A stretch of DNA of 28,408 bases from an uncultured Lachnospiraceae bacterium (lineage in GTDB: Bacteria; Bacillota; Clostridia; Lachnospirales; Lachnospiraceae), in contig CAMJWQ010000004.1 in assembly GCA_946409475.1 (NCBI GenBank), positions 1 to 28,408 on the forward strand. Direction: 5' to 3'. Position 1 is the first letter of the stretch; each line of letters starts with the position of its first letter. Below, one piece after another: positions 1-8,202 of the stretch. Below the pieces are notes generated by a model. It saw nothing but the letters and a program-made list of their open reading frames with translations, ran no database searches and was not told the origin of the DNA. The position numbers and the translations under genes were made by a program.

Positions 1-95
1 CGCCGAATGCAGTCACGCAGTGACACCTTCCTTATGCATTCGTGTGCATCCCCCGGAGGGTTTTATTTCATAGGACGCCATTTCCTGTGAAATAA
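1..95. repeat. Structured repeat, copy 1 (95 bp)
   Basis: This element is about 93% identical (7 differences) to the 95-bp copy at 13031-13125 and shares its right two thirds with 6237-6303. Visible structure on the plus strand: an outer stem GAATGCA/TGCATTC (5-11 with 34-40) around a GTCAC-GCA-GTGAC hairpin, a CCCCCGGAGGG block, and a terminal stem ATTTCATAGGA with its complement (65-95). It lies directly 3' of kamE and may continue left of the window. There is no U-tract, so it is not a standard terminator. Function unknown. Confidence 0.75.
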
Positions 96-108
96 GAAAG
101 CTGTATCT

Positions 109-903
109 CTATTGTGAATGCAGCTTCCTCTTTACCATTTCCGCCACCGCAAAAGAGGCTACATCCTCTGCAAATTTACCGGCTCCAAAGCCGGCATCGT
201 ATCCCAGTTCTTTTGCCAGTTCATGGGTGATTCGGGCACCTCCGCAGGCCACGACCAGCTTATGGCGCATATTTTCCGCTTCCAACAGCTCGATTAGCTC
301 TGTCAGGTTCCGGATATGGATGTCCTTTTGTGTAACCGTCTGGGAGACTAGCAGCACATCGGCATGCAGCTCTTTTGCTTTTTCCACAAAGACCTCATTG
401 GGTACCTGGCTTCCCATATTATAAGCTTCTATCATTTCATACCGCTCAAGGCCATAATGTCCTGCAAAGCCTTTGCGGTTCATAATGGCATCAATTCCCA
501 CCGTATGGGCGTCTGAGCCTGTTGAGGCACCCAATACCACAATCTTGCGTCTGATATTTTCCCGGATATAATCATTGACCTCTTCCATAGTCATAACGGC
601 TTCTTCCACCCTTTGTACATGGATATTGGTATAATCCACCGTATGCATACAGCCGCCGTAAAGAATGTACATGGTATACTCTTTATCCAGTGCCTGATGA
701 AATGAGATATTCACATCCTGTATACCCATTGATTTTGCCAGCTGCCTGGCGGCTTCTTCCCCCCGTTCGTCATCCCTGACCGGAAGCGTAAAGCTTATCT
801 GTACCTTACCGTCATTCATGGTATCTCCATAAGGACGGAGCTTTCTTAAATCTAAGGTTTTATCAAAGTCCGACTGCCGCATATTATATAAACCTGAGCT
901 CAT
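109..903 (-). CDS. kamE: Lysine 5,6-aminomutase beta subunit
   Basis: This is the coenzyme-B12-binding subunit of the enzyme that moves the terminal amino group of beta-lysine (or D-lysine) to carbon 5, giving 3,5-diaminohexanoate. The 264-residue length fits the family. The base-off cobalamin motif DxHxxG is present at D131-A-H133-T-V-G136. Lys144 matches the lysine known to form the internal aldimine with PLP in the Clostridium sticklandii enzyme. The Rossmann-like B12 domain follows, with LLVSQTVTQKD and a glycine-rich ACGGARIT segment. Its ATG overlaps the TGA of kamD by 4 bases (ATGA), typical of translational coupling between the two subunits. It is the last gene of the riboswitch-controlled operon inside the window. 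Confidence 0.97.
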   Translation of the reverse strand: MSSGLYNMRQSDFDKTLDLRKLRPYGDTMNDGKVQISFTLPVRDDERGEEAARQLAKSMGIQDVNISFHQALDKEYTMYILYGGCMHTVDYTNIHVQRVEEAVMTMEEVNDYIRENIRRKIVVLGASTGSDAHTVGIDAIMNRKGFAGHYGLERYEMIEAYNMGSQVPNEVFVEKAKELHADVLLVSQTVTQKDIHIRNLTELIELLEAENMRHKLVVACGGARITHELAKELGYDAGFGAGKFAEDVASFAVAEMVKRKLHSQ

Positions 904-2471
904 ACGTTACCTTCTCCCTTCATCAAATCCACAAAGGGATTGAAGTATGACGTATCCTTAACCACAACCCCATCCAGGCCCTTTCCTCCGTCCTTTGGAC
1001 GTTTGATACCGGCAAAGGTTCCCTTTTCCAAAGTAGCGAACAAACCCTGTCCCTCAATTTCCTTTAAAAGCACGGCCGCCTTTTTCAGGACTTCACCGGC
1101 TCTTTTCTGAATGATTCCGTCTTTTTTGAATTCCACTTCCCCGCCAAAATCCTTCATGGTTCTTGCAATATACCCGGCATTTTCAATAGCCATGGCCCTG
1201 TCCGACATAAAGGGTGTATGAATGGCCTCCGTCATCATACCGAGAAGATGGATTTTCTGATGGGTCATTGTCGTCACCATATTGAACAGGGCATCCTGTA
1301 CCTGTCCCCTGAATATGTTTCCGGTCATGAACTTGGTAGGCGGCATATATTTTAACGGAGCCTTAGGAAATATTTCTCTTGCCATCTGCGCCTGGGCCAG
1401 CTCAAATAAAAAGCCGTTTTCTACATCGGGCGACATTTCAAAGGCGTGGCCAAGCCCCATCTGTTCTTCAGGCAAGCCGGCTTTCAGAGCAAGCTGTTCA
1501 TTTAAAAACTGGGAGGCTAAAACGGTATGGGCTTCTTCTACCGCATCTGCCGTAGTCAGATAATTATCCTCCCCCGTATTGATAATCACACCTGCATAGC
1601 CATTGATGACACGGGAAAAGTACTGGTCGATTAAGGTTCTCTGCATATTAATGTCACGGAATAAAATACCGTATAGGGCATCATTCAGCATGACGTCCAG
1701 CCGTTCCAGGGAGCCCATGGCAGCAATTTCAGGCATACACAGGCCGGAGCAATAATTGCACAGTCTGATATAGCGCTTTTCTTCCCTGCCCACTTCATCT
1801 AAGGCCGCCCTCATCAGTCTGAAATTTTCCTGGGTGGCATAGGTTCCGCCGAAGCCTTCCGTCGTTGCTCCATAGGGAACATAGTCCAATAAGCTCTGCC
1901 CCGTGGTCCGGATTACGGCAATAATATCGGCCCCCTGCTTTGCGGCAGCCTTTGCCTGCACAATGTCTTCATAAATATTCCCCGTAGCTACGATTACATA
2001 GATATAAGCGCCTTCTTTATCTCCGTACTCCTGCAGATAAGCCTCTCTTTGCCTCCTGTTGCTTTGAATATATTCCACTGTCCTTTTTGCCGTTTCCAAA
2101 ATAATTTCTTTTATCTCTTTCCGTGTATGCTTACCTGTCTTGGTAAGCTCCAGTTCTTTGCCGTTTACCTTCCGTGCAATCTCCTGAGGCCCCAATCCTG
2201 TTTCCAGCATGGTATTGCCAATATAATAGGCAGCTCCCGCGGCCAGTGCATTTTTATCCTGAAGCTCCTCCACCACTACGTTAGGAAGCGGTACCTCTGC
2301 CTCATTGACCCCATCAATGCCCAATAACCGGCATATGGCACGCTCGACGGAAGCCGTTGTGTGTCCGTCAATAAAATCCTGTATTTCATCTGCCGTCTTC
2401 CCGGCACTTCTTCTCGCTTCCCTTATCAATTCTTCATTTATGTTTAATTTACTTTCCACTTTACCATTCAC
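900..2471 (-). CDS. kamD: Lysine 5,6-aminomutase alpha subunit
   Basis: This is the large catalytic TIM-barrel subunit that partners KamE. Together they carry out adenosylcobalamin- and PLP-dependent 1,2-amino migration on beta-lysine. The 523-residue length is normal for KamD. Family segments recognised include the GADIIAVIRTTGQSLLDYVP stretch in the first half, the NYCSGLCMPEIA region and the C-terminal FAGIKRPKDGGKGLDGV segment. It starts 21 bases after kamA and overlaps kamE by 4 bases, so it sits in the middle of a tightly packed operon. No truncation or frameshift is visible. The call is secure because both neighbours belong to the same reaction sequence. Confidence 0.97.
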   Translation of the reverse strand: MNGKVESKLNINEELIREARRSAGKTADEIQDFIDGHTTASVERAICRLLGIDGVNEAEVPLPNVVVEELQDKNALAAGAAYYIGNTMLETGLGPQEIARKVNGKELELTKTGKHTRKEIKEIILETAKRTVEYIQSNRRQREAYLQEYGDKEGAYIYVIVATGNIYEDIVQAKAAAKQGADIIAVIRTTGQSLLDYVPYGATTEGFGGTYATQENFRLMRAALDEVGREEKRYIRLCNYCSGLCMPEIAAMGSLERLDVMLNDALYGILFRDINMQRTLIDQYFSRVINGYAGVIINTGEDNYLTTADAVEEAHTVLASQFLNEQLALKAGLPEEQMGLGHAFEMSPDVENGFLFELAQAQMAREIFPKAPLKYMPPTKFMTGNIFRGQVQDALFNMVTTMTHQKIHLLGMMTEAIHTPFMSDRAMAIENAGYIARTMKDFGGEVEFKKDGIIQKRAGEVLKKAAVLLKEIEGQGLFATLEKGTFAGIKRPKDGGKGLDGVVVKDTSYFNPFVDLMKGEGNV

Positions 2472-2492
2472 CTCTTTATTAACGATAAGCTC

Positions 2493-3809
2493 TTATTGGA
2501 AGGTATATTCCTCTTTATTGCCAATTTCCATTATATGCACACGGGAGGCATCCTCTCTGTGTGTCCGTGTCAGGTTACCGGGCTCCAATGATATTTCATA
2601 GCCCTGTTCCAGGCTGGCTACTCCTGTCAGGTTTTCTTTTTTCTTACCCCTGCATACTTCGCATTGGCAGGTGTTCTCATAATGTGCAGGTTCCGTATAC
2701 GTAGTAATCACCCCTTCAAAATTCCTGAGTATCACCTTGCCCGGAGTCTGGGAAATGACATAATTAGGCATTACGGGTATTTTACCGCCGCCTCCCGGGG
2801 CATCCACCACAAAGGTGGGTACGGCAAAGCCGGAAGTATGGCCTCTTAAGGCTTCAATAATTTCAATACCCTTTGAAACAGGCGTCCTGAAGTGTTCCAA
2901 TCCAAGGGATAAATCACATTGATAGATGTAATAAGGACGAACACGGATTTTAACCAGCATCTGCACCAGCTTTTTCATAACATGAACACAGTCATTGACT
3001 CCCGCAAGTAAGACCGACTGGTTACCCAGAGGAATTCCCGCCTCCGCGAGCATAGCACATGCTTTGGCACTTTCCTCCGTTATTTCGTTTGGATGATTAA
3101 AATGGGTGTTAAACCAAATAGGATGATATTTTTTCAACATGCCGCAAAGCTTTGGTGTGATACGCTGAGGCATTACCACAGGCGTTCTGGAGCCCAGACG
3201 GATAATTTCCACATGCTCAATAGCACGTAATTGGATGATAATATATTCCAGCTGCTCATCACTAAGGAGCAGAACATCTCCTCCGGAAAGCAGCACATCC
3301 CTGACTTCTTCATGCTCTCTTATATAAGCAATACAGGCATCAATCTGTTTTCCCGGCATACAGGTGTCTTCGTTTCCCGCAAATCTTCTTCTGGTACAAT
3401 GCCTGCAATACATGGCGCACATATCCGTTACCAGAAACAAAACTCTGTCCGGATACCGGTGAGTTAAGCCTTTTACGGGAGAATCCGTATCCTCATGCAA
3501 GGGATCCCATAAGTCGGCCTCCGCGCGCTGCAGCTCCAATCCCGTTGGTATTGCCTGCTTTCTGACAGGATCCTGTGGGTTCTCCAAATCAATCAGTGAC
3601 AGATAATAGGGCGTGACTGCCATCCTGAGGGTTCTTAGACAATCCCGGATTCCTTCCTGCTCCTCCTTTGTCAGCTTTATATATTTATTCAGAGCCTCTA
3701 CCGTTTCCAGACGGTTAGCAACCTGCCAGTGCCAGTCATTCCATTTTTCCTCCGGTACATCCTGAAACAGGCCGTTCCTTCTGCTTTTGCCCAGCTTACC
3801 GTAATCCAT
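2493..3809 (-). CDS. kamA: L-lysine 2,3-aminomutase (radical SAM, PLP)
   Basis: KamA converts L-lysine to L-beta-lysine, the first step of the fermentation, using a [4Fe-4S] cluster, S-adenosylmethionine and PLP. The radical-SAM triad is C131-x3-C135-x2-C138. The PLP lysine is K343 in a PGGGGK motif. The Cys cluster CQCEVC and a further Cys in VNDC fit the structural zinc site of the family. I chose the ATG at 3809 (438 residues): it has GGAAG about 8 bases upstream, whereas extending to 3848 would need a TTG without a ribosome site. The C-terminus runs somewhat past the zinc site (EQGYEISLEPGNL...). That is slightly longer than the roughly 416-residue clostridial prototype. Located between kdd and kamD. 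Confidence 0.97.
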   Translation of the reverse strand: MDYGKLGKSRRNGLFQDVPEEKWNDWHWQVANRLETVEALNKYIKLTKEEQEGIRDCLRTLRMAVTPYYLSLIDLENPQDPVRKQAIPTGLELQRAEADLWDPLHEDTDSPVKGLTHRYPDRVLFLVTDMCAMYCRHCTRRRFAGNEDTCMPGKQIDACIAYIREHEEVRDVLLSGGDVLLLSDEQLEYIIIQLRAIEHVEIIRLGSRTPVVMPQRITPKLCGMLKKYHPIWFNTHFNHPNEITEESAKACAMLAEAGIPLGNQSVLLAGVNDCVHVMKKLVQMLVKIRVRPYYIYQCDLSLGLEHFRTPVSKGIEIIEALRGHTSGFAVPTFVVDAPGGGGKIPVMPNYVISQTPGKVILRNFEGVITTYTEPAHYENTCQCEVCRGKKKENLTGVASLEQGYEISLEPGNLTRTHREDASRVHIMEIGNKEEYTFQ

Positions 3810-3872
3810 GTTTATGTCTTCCTTTCTATTCCTATTAATGACATTCAAAATGCCGGATAAGATAATTCGATA

Positions 3873-4937
3873 TCATTTATACTTTCTGTCAAAGATTTCT
3901 CTTATTTTTTTATTTTCCCGCAATTCCTGCAAAACAATTTCCGCATGGCCCTTCGTATACCCATTCCCGATTATCATGGTAATATCCTTACCAACCCCCT
4001 CTGCTCCCAGGGCAGCTCTCGTAAAGCTGGTAGTCATGGAAAAGAAGTATGCGGTGCCTTTATCCTTTACGGGAAGTATGGCCGACATTTCACAGGCCTC
4101 CACATTGACACAGCATATGGATACGTCATATTCCCGGCCTTTATTGGCGGCTATGGCTTCTTCCGTCAAGACAACAGGCTTTGTGGCATCCGCAATAATG
4201 ATCTCATTTACTATGGAAAGAGCCTTCAGTTCCTTCCTTTCGTCTTCGTTATATACGACTCCCACAACCCGGCCTGTGGGACCGACCCGCTTGCCTGCTT
4301 CGTAGGAACAGAGCATTCCGGATTTACCGGCAGCTCCCAATATTAAAACCGTATCCCCGGGCCCTACCAGCCTTGCTGTCTGAGCCGGTGCGCCTGCCAC
4401 ATCCAAAGCGGCCAGGGCCAGAGCTTCACTCATATCCTCCGGCAGCCTGCAAAATAAGGCGCTTTCAAATAAAACAGCCTTTGCCGTAACATCAACCCGG
4501 TCAATTTCCATGTGTATCTTATGTATCTTTTCTATTTTTAAAGGTGTCATGGAAAGCGATACCAATGAGGCTATTTTATCTCCTATCTGCAGCCCGCATT
4601 CTTTTAAATCCTCTCCAATTGCACTTACCCTGCCGATAAACATGCCTCCGGACCCCGTTACGGGATTCTGCATTTTCCCTCTTTCCTCTACAATGTCCCA
4701 TATTCTCTGCTTTATTTTTTCTTCCTCATAATGGCAGGATTCCTCCAATTGGGTAAAGGAGGCCGAGTCAATATTTAATGAAATCACATCACAAAGAATC
4801 TCATTTGCATATAAGGTAGTCATGTCATTATCAATTTTGACCGCTGCCTGGGTCAATACCCCTTTGGGGCATATGACTCTGTGTATTCCGTATTTGTTCC
4901 CTTTTCGGTTATTTTCTTTCAAATCATTGTTTATCAA
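3873..4937 (-). CDS. kdd: L-erythro-3,5-diaminohexanoate dehydrogenase
   Basis: Kdd oxidatively deaminates 3,5-diaminohexanoate to 3-keto-5-aminohexanoate with NAD(P)+, releasing ammonia. The opening KYGIHRVICPKGVLTQAA is the family signature. A nucleotide-binding loop is seen as ILGAAGKSGMLCSYEA in the second half. The protein is about 354 residues, the usual size. The start is uncertain. A TTG at 4937 has a perfect GGAGG about 7 bases upstream and is preferred here, while an in-frame ATG at 4958 has only a weak site. The gene lies between kce and kamA with short gaps, in metabolic order reversed relative to the pathway. Confidence 0.94.
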   Translation of the reverse strand: MINNDLKENNRKGNKYGIHRVICPKGVLTQAAVKIDNDMTTLYANEILCDVISLNIDSASFTQLEESCHYEEEKIKQRIWDIVEERGKMQNPVTGSGGMFIGRVSAIGEDLKECGLQIGDKIASLVSLSMTPLKIEKIHKIHMEIDRVDVTAKAVLFESALFCRLPEDMSEALALAALDVAGAPAQTARLVGPGDTVLILGAAGKSGMLCSYEAGKRVGPTGRVVGVVYNEDERKELKALSIVNEIIIADATKPVVLTEEAIAANKGREYDVSICCVNVEACEMSAILPVKDKGTAYFFSMTTSFTRAALGAEGVGKDITMIIGNGYTKGHAEIVLQELRENKKIREIFDRKYK

Positions 4938-4976
4938 TTTATTACCTCCAGCATTCATATTACATATATTCCGGAA

Positions 4977-5804
4977 TCAATCCCGTTTCGGCAGATTTAG
5001 GATCCTTCTGGCATCAGAAGGATCCGCTATGTCACGTCCTAATTCCTTAGCCAATCGGACAGCCTTTGCCACCAGCTCTCCGTTGGATTTTGCCGGCCGC
5101 CCTTTTTGCAGGCAGACATTATCTTCAAAGCCGACCCTGACATGACCGCCCATGACGATGGCAAGGGCTGCCATGGGGAACTCATGTTTACCGATACCGG
5201 CTGCCGTCCATGTGGCTTCTTTCGGAATGCTTTCCGCCATAAACAGCAAATCTCTGGCTCCTGCGGAAATACCCCCTTTTACTCCCATAACAAAATTAAA
5301 ATGCAAAGGTGCCTTTATGTATCCTTTCGCATGCAGGCGCATTACCGTATCTATCATACCTTTATCAAAAACCTCCAATTCCGGTCTTACCTGGCGGGCA
5401 TTCATGGCTGCCGCAAATTCCCTTATCATATTTTCCGTATTTACAAAAACAACGTCTCCGCCAAAATTACAGGTTCCGCAATCCAGGGTAGCCATTTCCG
5501 GATACAGGGCCAGCGGCTGTAATCTTTCCTCCCTGCTCATACCTGCGGCACCTCCTGTGGAAACTTGTATGATCATATCCGAGCACAGAGATTTAATGGC
5601 CTCCATACAGACCTTAAATCTGTCTTTCCTTTGTGTGGGGCTTCCGTCATCTTCCCTTACATGAAGGTGCAGAACAGCGGCCCCGGCTTCATATGCCGAT
5701 TTTGCCTCCCTCTTTATTTCCGCAACGGTATAGGGAACGGCTTCATTTTGTTCCTTCGTTACCTCGGCACCGCAGATGCAGGCAGTGATAATTAATTTTT
5801 CCAT
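4977..5804 (-). CDS. kce: 3-keto-5-aminohexanoate cleavage enzyme
   Basis: Kce is a zinc enzyme of the BKACE (DUF849) family. It condenses 3-keto-5-aminohexanoate with acetyl-CoA and yields L-3-aminobutyryl-CoA plus acetoacetate. The metal ligands H46 and H48 are in HLHVRED, and the third acidic ligand region is RVGFEDN near residue 227. The STGGAAGMS segment and the LDCGTCNFGGDVV stretch are also typical. The 275-residue length is normal. The ATG is preceded by AAGGAG at good spacing. The neighbours kal and kdd catalyse the next and the preceding step, so substrate assignment within the broad BKACE family is firm. Confidence 0.96.
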   Translation of the reverse strand: MEKLIITACICGAEVTKEQNEAVPYTVAEIKREAKSAYEAGAAVLHLHVREDDGSPTQRKDRFKVCMEAIKSLCSDMIIQVSTGGAAGMSREERLQPLALYPEMATLDCGTCNFGGDVVFVNTENMIREFAAAMNARQVRPELEVFDKGMIDTVMRLHAKGYIKAPLHFNFVMGVKGGISAGARDLLFMAESIPKEATWTAAGIGKHEFPMAALAIVMGGHVRVGFEDNVCLQKGRPAKSNGELVAKAVRLAKELGRDIADPSDARRILNLPKRD

Positions 5805-5816
5805 AAGCCGCTCCTT

Positions 5817-6206
5817 TTATTTTCGCTGCCTATCCCTGGGTACCACACAGGTTCCTACGGCTCTGCATACAATAACAGGTTGTTCTAACCTGTCACAGGC
5901 GGAATCATTGATATCCGGCCGCGATGTAATTACTTTTCTTGCCTCGAATTTCATTTTCCGTGAGGTATTGCCTGCATAAATGATTTCCCCCTCCGCTTCA
6001 ATAAAATCCCCGGCATGTACGGGAGCTAAAAATTCCACTTCTTCATAAGCTTTAAACAGGCCTTCATCTCCATCCTGCCTGATAAGCAGCTCCGTTGCCA
6101 CATCTCCGAAAAGAGCCAGCATTCTGGCACCGTCCACCAGATTCCCTCCATAATGGGCATCCTGTAAGGACATTCGTAATCGAATCATTGCCTTATTATT
6201 TTCCAT
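5817..6206 (-). CDS. kal: 3-aminobutyryl-CoA ammonia-lyase
   Basis: Kal is a hotdog-fold enzyme that removes ammonia from L-3-aminobutyryl-CoA to give crotonyl-CoA, which then feeds butyrate formation. The N-terminal RLRMSLQDAHYGGNLVDGA segment is characteristic and the length (129 residues from the chosen start) fits. An upstream ATG at 6212 directly abuts the GGAGG, leaving no spacing, so the second ATG at 6206 (6 bases from GGAGG) is preferred. It is the first gene after the lysine riboswitch and its terminators. No CoA-transferase (atoAD) or crotonyl-CoA reducing genes are in the window. Confidence 0.95.
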   Translation of the reverse strand: MENNKAMIRLRMSLQDAHYGGNLVDGARMLALFGDVATELLIRQDGDEGLFKAYEEVEFLAPVHAGDFIEAEGEIIYAGNTSRKMKFEARKVITSRPDINDSACDRLEQPVIVCRAVGTCVVPRDRQRK

Positions 6207-6236
6207 AATCATCCTCCTGTTATATATTATGCTTTT

Positions 6237-6303
6237 CTTCCTTATGCATTCGTATGCATCCCCCGGAGGGTTTTATCGTATAGGACGTAATTTCCTATAC
6301 GAT
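6237..6303. repeat. Structured repeat, copy 2 (partial)
   Basis: This partial copy begins at CTTCCTTATGCATTCG and lacks the GTCAC/GTGAC hairpin of copies 1 and 3. The CCCCCGGAGGG block is identical. The terminal stem keeps perfect pairing (6275-6285 with 6293-6303) with a different sequence: ATCGTATAGGA instead of ATTTCATAGGA, with the opposite arm changed to match. Three consecutive compensated base pairs imply that the stem is maintained. It lies in the mRNA leader between the last terminator and kal. Confidence 0.7.
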
Positions 6304-6351
6304 TAAAAATACGCTATGGAGCACAGATAAGATACATGCCCAATAGCGCAT
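6304..6351 (-). terminator. Intrinsic terminator T3 of lysine leader
   Basis: On the minus strand the arms at 6337-6351 and 6309-6323 form a 15-position stem with one mismatch and two G-U pairs, followed by UUUUU. Its 5' arm contains CTATTGGGCA. It is the last and strongest of three tandem terminators before kal. Confidence 0.85.
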
Positions 6352-6368
6352 CATTTCATGATGCAAAG

Positions 6369-6407
6369 TAAAAAGTACTATTGAACATAAAAATGCTCAA
6401 TAGTACT
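6369..6407 (-). terminator. Intrinsic terminator T2 of lysine leader
   Basis: Perfect 11-bp stem AGTACTATTGA/TCAATAGTACT (6397-6407 with 6374-6384) on the minus strand, a 12-nt loop, then UUUUU. Its 5' arm again carries CTATTGA, complementary to the 3' arm of the preceding terminator. Confidence 0.85.
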
Positions 6408-6418
6408 CCATACGATAC

Positions 6419-6459
6419 AAAAAGCTATTGATGCTAATAACCATTAACATCAATAGCTC
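6419..6459 (-). terminator. Intrinsic terminator T1, overlaps riboswitch P1
   Basis: Perfect 11-bp stem AGCTATTGATG/CATCAATAGCT (6449-6459 with 6423-6433) on the minus strand, followed by UUUUU. The 5' arm includes the CTATTG that forms the 3' strand of the aptamer P1 helix. Aptamer P1 and this terminator are therefore mutually exclusive, which is the layout of a ligand-activated switch. Confidence 0.88.
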
Positions 6460-6618
6460 ACCATGTCCACATGACAGTGTTAAAACTCTGAATTTTAACC
6501 CCAAGAAATGCCGCAGACACACCACATTCCTTTCGGCAGACTACACATTCAGCGATAATATCGGAAGTGCCTTTCCTAAACACTTACCGCCTACCTCATA
6601 GCCTGCACCTCTATTGTT
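6451..6618 (-). promoter_or_regulatory. Lysine riboswitch (L box) controlling lysine fermentation
   Basis: The minus strand shows the lysine aptamer landmarks in order: AGAGGTGC after P1, a GTAAG/GGAAAGG region, GCCGAAAGG, CTTGGGG, a P4 stem GTTAAAA/TTTTAAC, ACTGTC, a P5 stem CATG/CATG and GGTGAGCTATTG closing P1. P1 pairs CAATAG (6611-6616) with CTATTG (6451-6456). It lies 40-50 nt downstream of the promoter and upstream of kal. Because P1 uses the 5' arm of terminator T1, bound lysine should prevent termination. That fits a catabolic operon, and the ON polarity is inferred from pairing only. Confidence 0.9.
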
Positions 6619-6668
6619 ATTCTATTAAATTATATTTTCAATTAATTAAAAGACTTAAGCTAAAATAC

Positions 6669-6697
6669 ATACTACTATTCTTTCCATTATGTGTCAA
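6669..6697 (-). promoter_or_regulatory. Sigma-A promoter of the lysine fermentation operon
   Basis: TTGACA (6692-6697), a 17-bp spacer and TAGTAT (6669-6674) on the minus strand. The predicted start near 6662 places the riboswitch about 45 nt into the transcript. It lies between kamC and the riboswitch, so the kal operon does not depend on kamBC read-through. Confidence 0.85.
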
Positions 6698-6744
6698 CAT
6701 TTTTTTATTTTGAAATCAAAGTTTGAGTCTTACTATTTTATGCC

Positions 6745-8202
6745 TTATTTTTTATTTTGTTCCATAATTTTCATGATTTTTTCATCCAATCCCAGCAGCC
6801 GGCAGATGGTAACGGCATCTTTGGGGCATTCCTTATCCTCTGCCACCGGAAATATGCCATAGTCCATATATTTTGCGATCACTTCCACATTTTTGCAGTC
6901 ATTTCCGGGTTCAATTTCCTTTGACAGCTCTTTTATATCTCTGTCTTTAAGACCCACCACCTGATAATGAGCATCCGCATATTGGGCAACATGGTCAAAA
7001 TGTGTCGTAATAAGAGTTATGGCATTTTGCTGATTCAGATACTTAACAACAGCCTGCAGTATTTCGGTACCTTCATCAGGATTGGTTCCTCTTGCAAATT
7101 CATCAAACATAAAAAATCCAAATCCCTTATCCACCTTTTCCATAGCGGTATTCAGCTCCGTAATCTCTCCGCCGAAGCTGGACAGCCCGTCTTTTAAGGA
7201 CTGGTAATCATTGGCTATAATATGTAAATAATCAAAAATAGGGATTTGTGCCTCTCCGGCATATACAAAAAAACCGCACTGGGCCAAATAGATATTTAAG
7301 GCAATTGTTTTCAACGATACGGTTTTCCCTCCCATATTGGCTCCTGTAATAATGGTGACTCCCTTATGCAATGTTATGGATATGGTTTTGAATATTTTCC
7401 CCTTCTCCTTCAAAATTTCCGATATTTCCGGGTTCATGGCAGCCTGTAAATATACGGTGTCCGTAATACAGGGCTTTACCCCCTGGTATTTTACAGCGAT
7501 TTTGGCCTTCTGGATATAATAGTCTAATTTACCTGTCTCTTTTATGTTGTTTAGAATTTGAGAAGTATGGCTCTTAAGCTTCTCTGTCAGAAGCCCCCTG
7601 ATCCTGCCCTCTTCCTCCTCTTCCTGGCAAATCAGCTTTTTCCTGTCTTCTAAAATTTTATCCCTCTCCTCCTGTATGTAAGTCTGCCGCAGGACCAATT
7701 CTACCTGCTTCTTCTTTAATCTGATCTTATCCAGCTTTTCCGAATAGGCTTCATATATGTAAAAGCCAGGTGACTTATTCCCATGAGGATCCAAAATACT
7801 TAAGGCCTCAGCCGTATCACCAAATGTGACAGAAGTAAGGCCTGCCGCCATATTCCAATCGGTAAAGGCGGCTTTTAATTCTTCAAAGCACAAAAGGAAT
7901 TGCTTAATCTCAAAAAGTTCCACATCATTCAGGCAGATGTCCTCTGCCTTTTTTAATGCTCCCCTTATGTCCTTTAAGTTCATCATAGCGTGCTCTAAGC
8001 GCTTTAATTCCTTTTCATTTACTTCATAGGTTTGCACTATTCTTTCGATTTCATTAAGCTCCAGAAGCAGCTTTTCCTTCTCACTCCTTACGTAGGGCTT
8101 AATCCGCTTCACTTCATCGTTGCCAAAGGGGGTATTGGGCGTCATAAGCTCCAGTATGTATTGAAAGCCAATATATTTTCTAAATTCATAATTACTGTTC
8201 AT
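6745..8202 (-). CDS. kamC: KamC, MutS-like ATPase of the lysine 5,6-aminomutase reactivase
   Basis: This is a 485-residue protein with the MutS-type ABC ATPase domain at its C-terminus and no mismatch-recognition domain. Walker A is GANMGGKT (287-294), the signature region is SSFGGE (341-346) and Walker B is FMFDEFARGTNP (364-375). The middle (about 155-215) is rich in charged residues and probably coiled coil. MutS-like KamC proteins are encoded beside KamDE in lysine fermenters and are annotated as the ATPase of a reactivating factor for the B12 enzyme. That role rests on family and context. The ATG has GGAG 7 bases upstream and overlaps the end of kamB by 11 bases, indicating coupled translation. 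Confidence 0.88.
   Translation of the reverse strand: MNSNYEFRKYIGFQYILELMTPNTPFGNDEVKRIKPYVRSEKEKLLLELNEIERIVQTYEVNEKELKRLEHAMMNLKDIRGALKKAEDICLNDVELFEIKQFLLCFEELKAAFTDWNMAAGLTSVTFGDTAEALSILDPHGNKSPGFYIYEAYSEKLDKIRLKKKQVELVLRQTYIQEERDKILEDRKKLICQEEEEEGRIRGLLTEKLKSHTSQILNNIKETGKLDYYIQKAKIAVKYQGVKPCITDTVYLQAAMNPEISEILKEKGKIFKTISITLHKGVTIITGANMGGKTVSLKTIALNIYLAQCGFFVYAGEAQIPIFDYLHIIANDYQSLKDGLSSFGGEITELNTAMEKVDKGFGFFMFDEFARGTNPDEGTEILQAVVKYLNQQNAITLITTHFDHVAQYADAHYQVVGLKDRDIKELSKEIEPGNDCKNVEVIAKYMDYGIFPVAEDKECPKDAVTICRLLGLDEKIMKIMEQNKK

Noticed and set aside
3808..4305. Plus-strand open frame of 165 codons over kdd
   Set aside because: Antisense to kdd, composition typical of a shadow frame.
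6745..8202. KamC as a DNA mismatch-repair MutS
   Set aside because: Only the ATPase and core helical parts are present, the mismatch-binding domain is missing, and the gene is coupled to kamB next to the kamDE operon.
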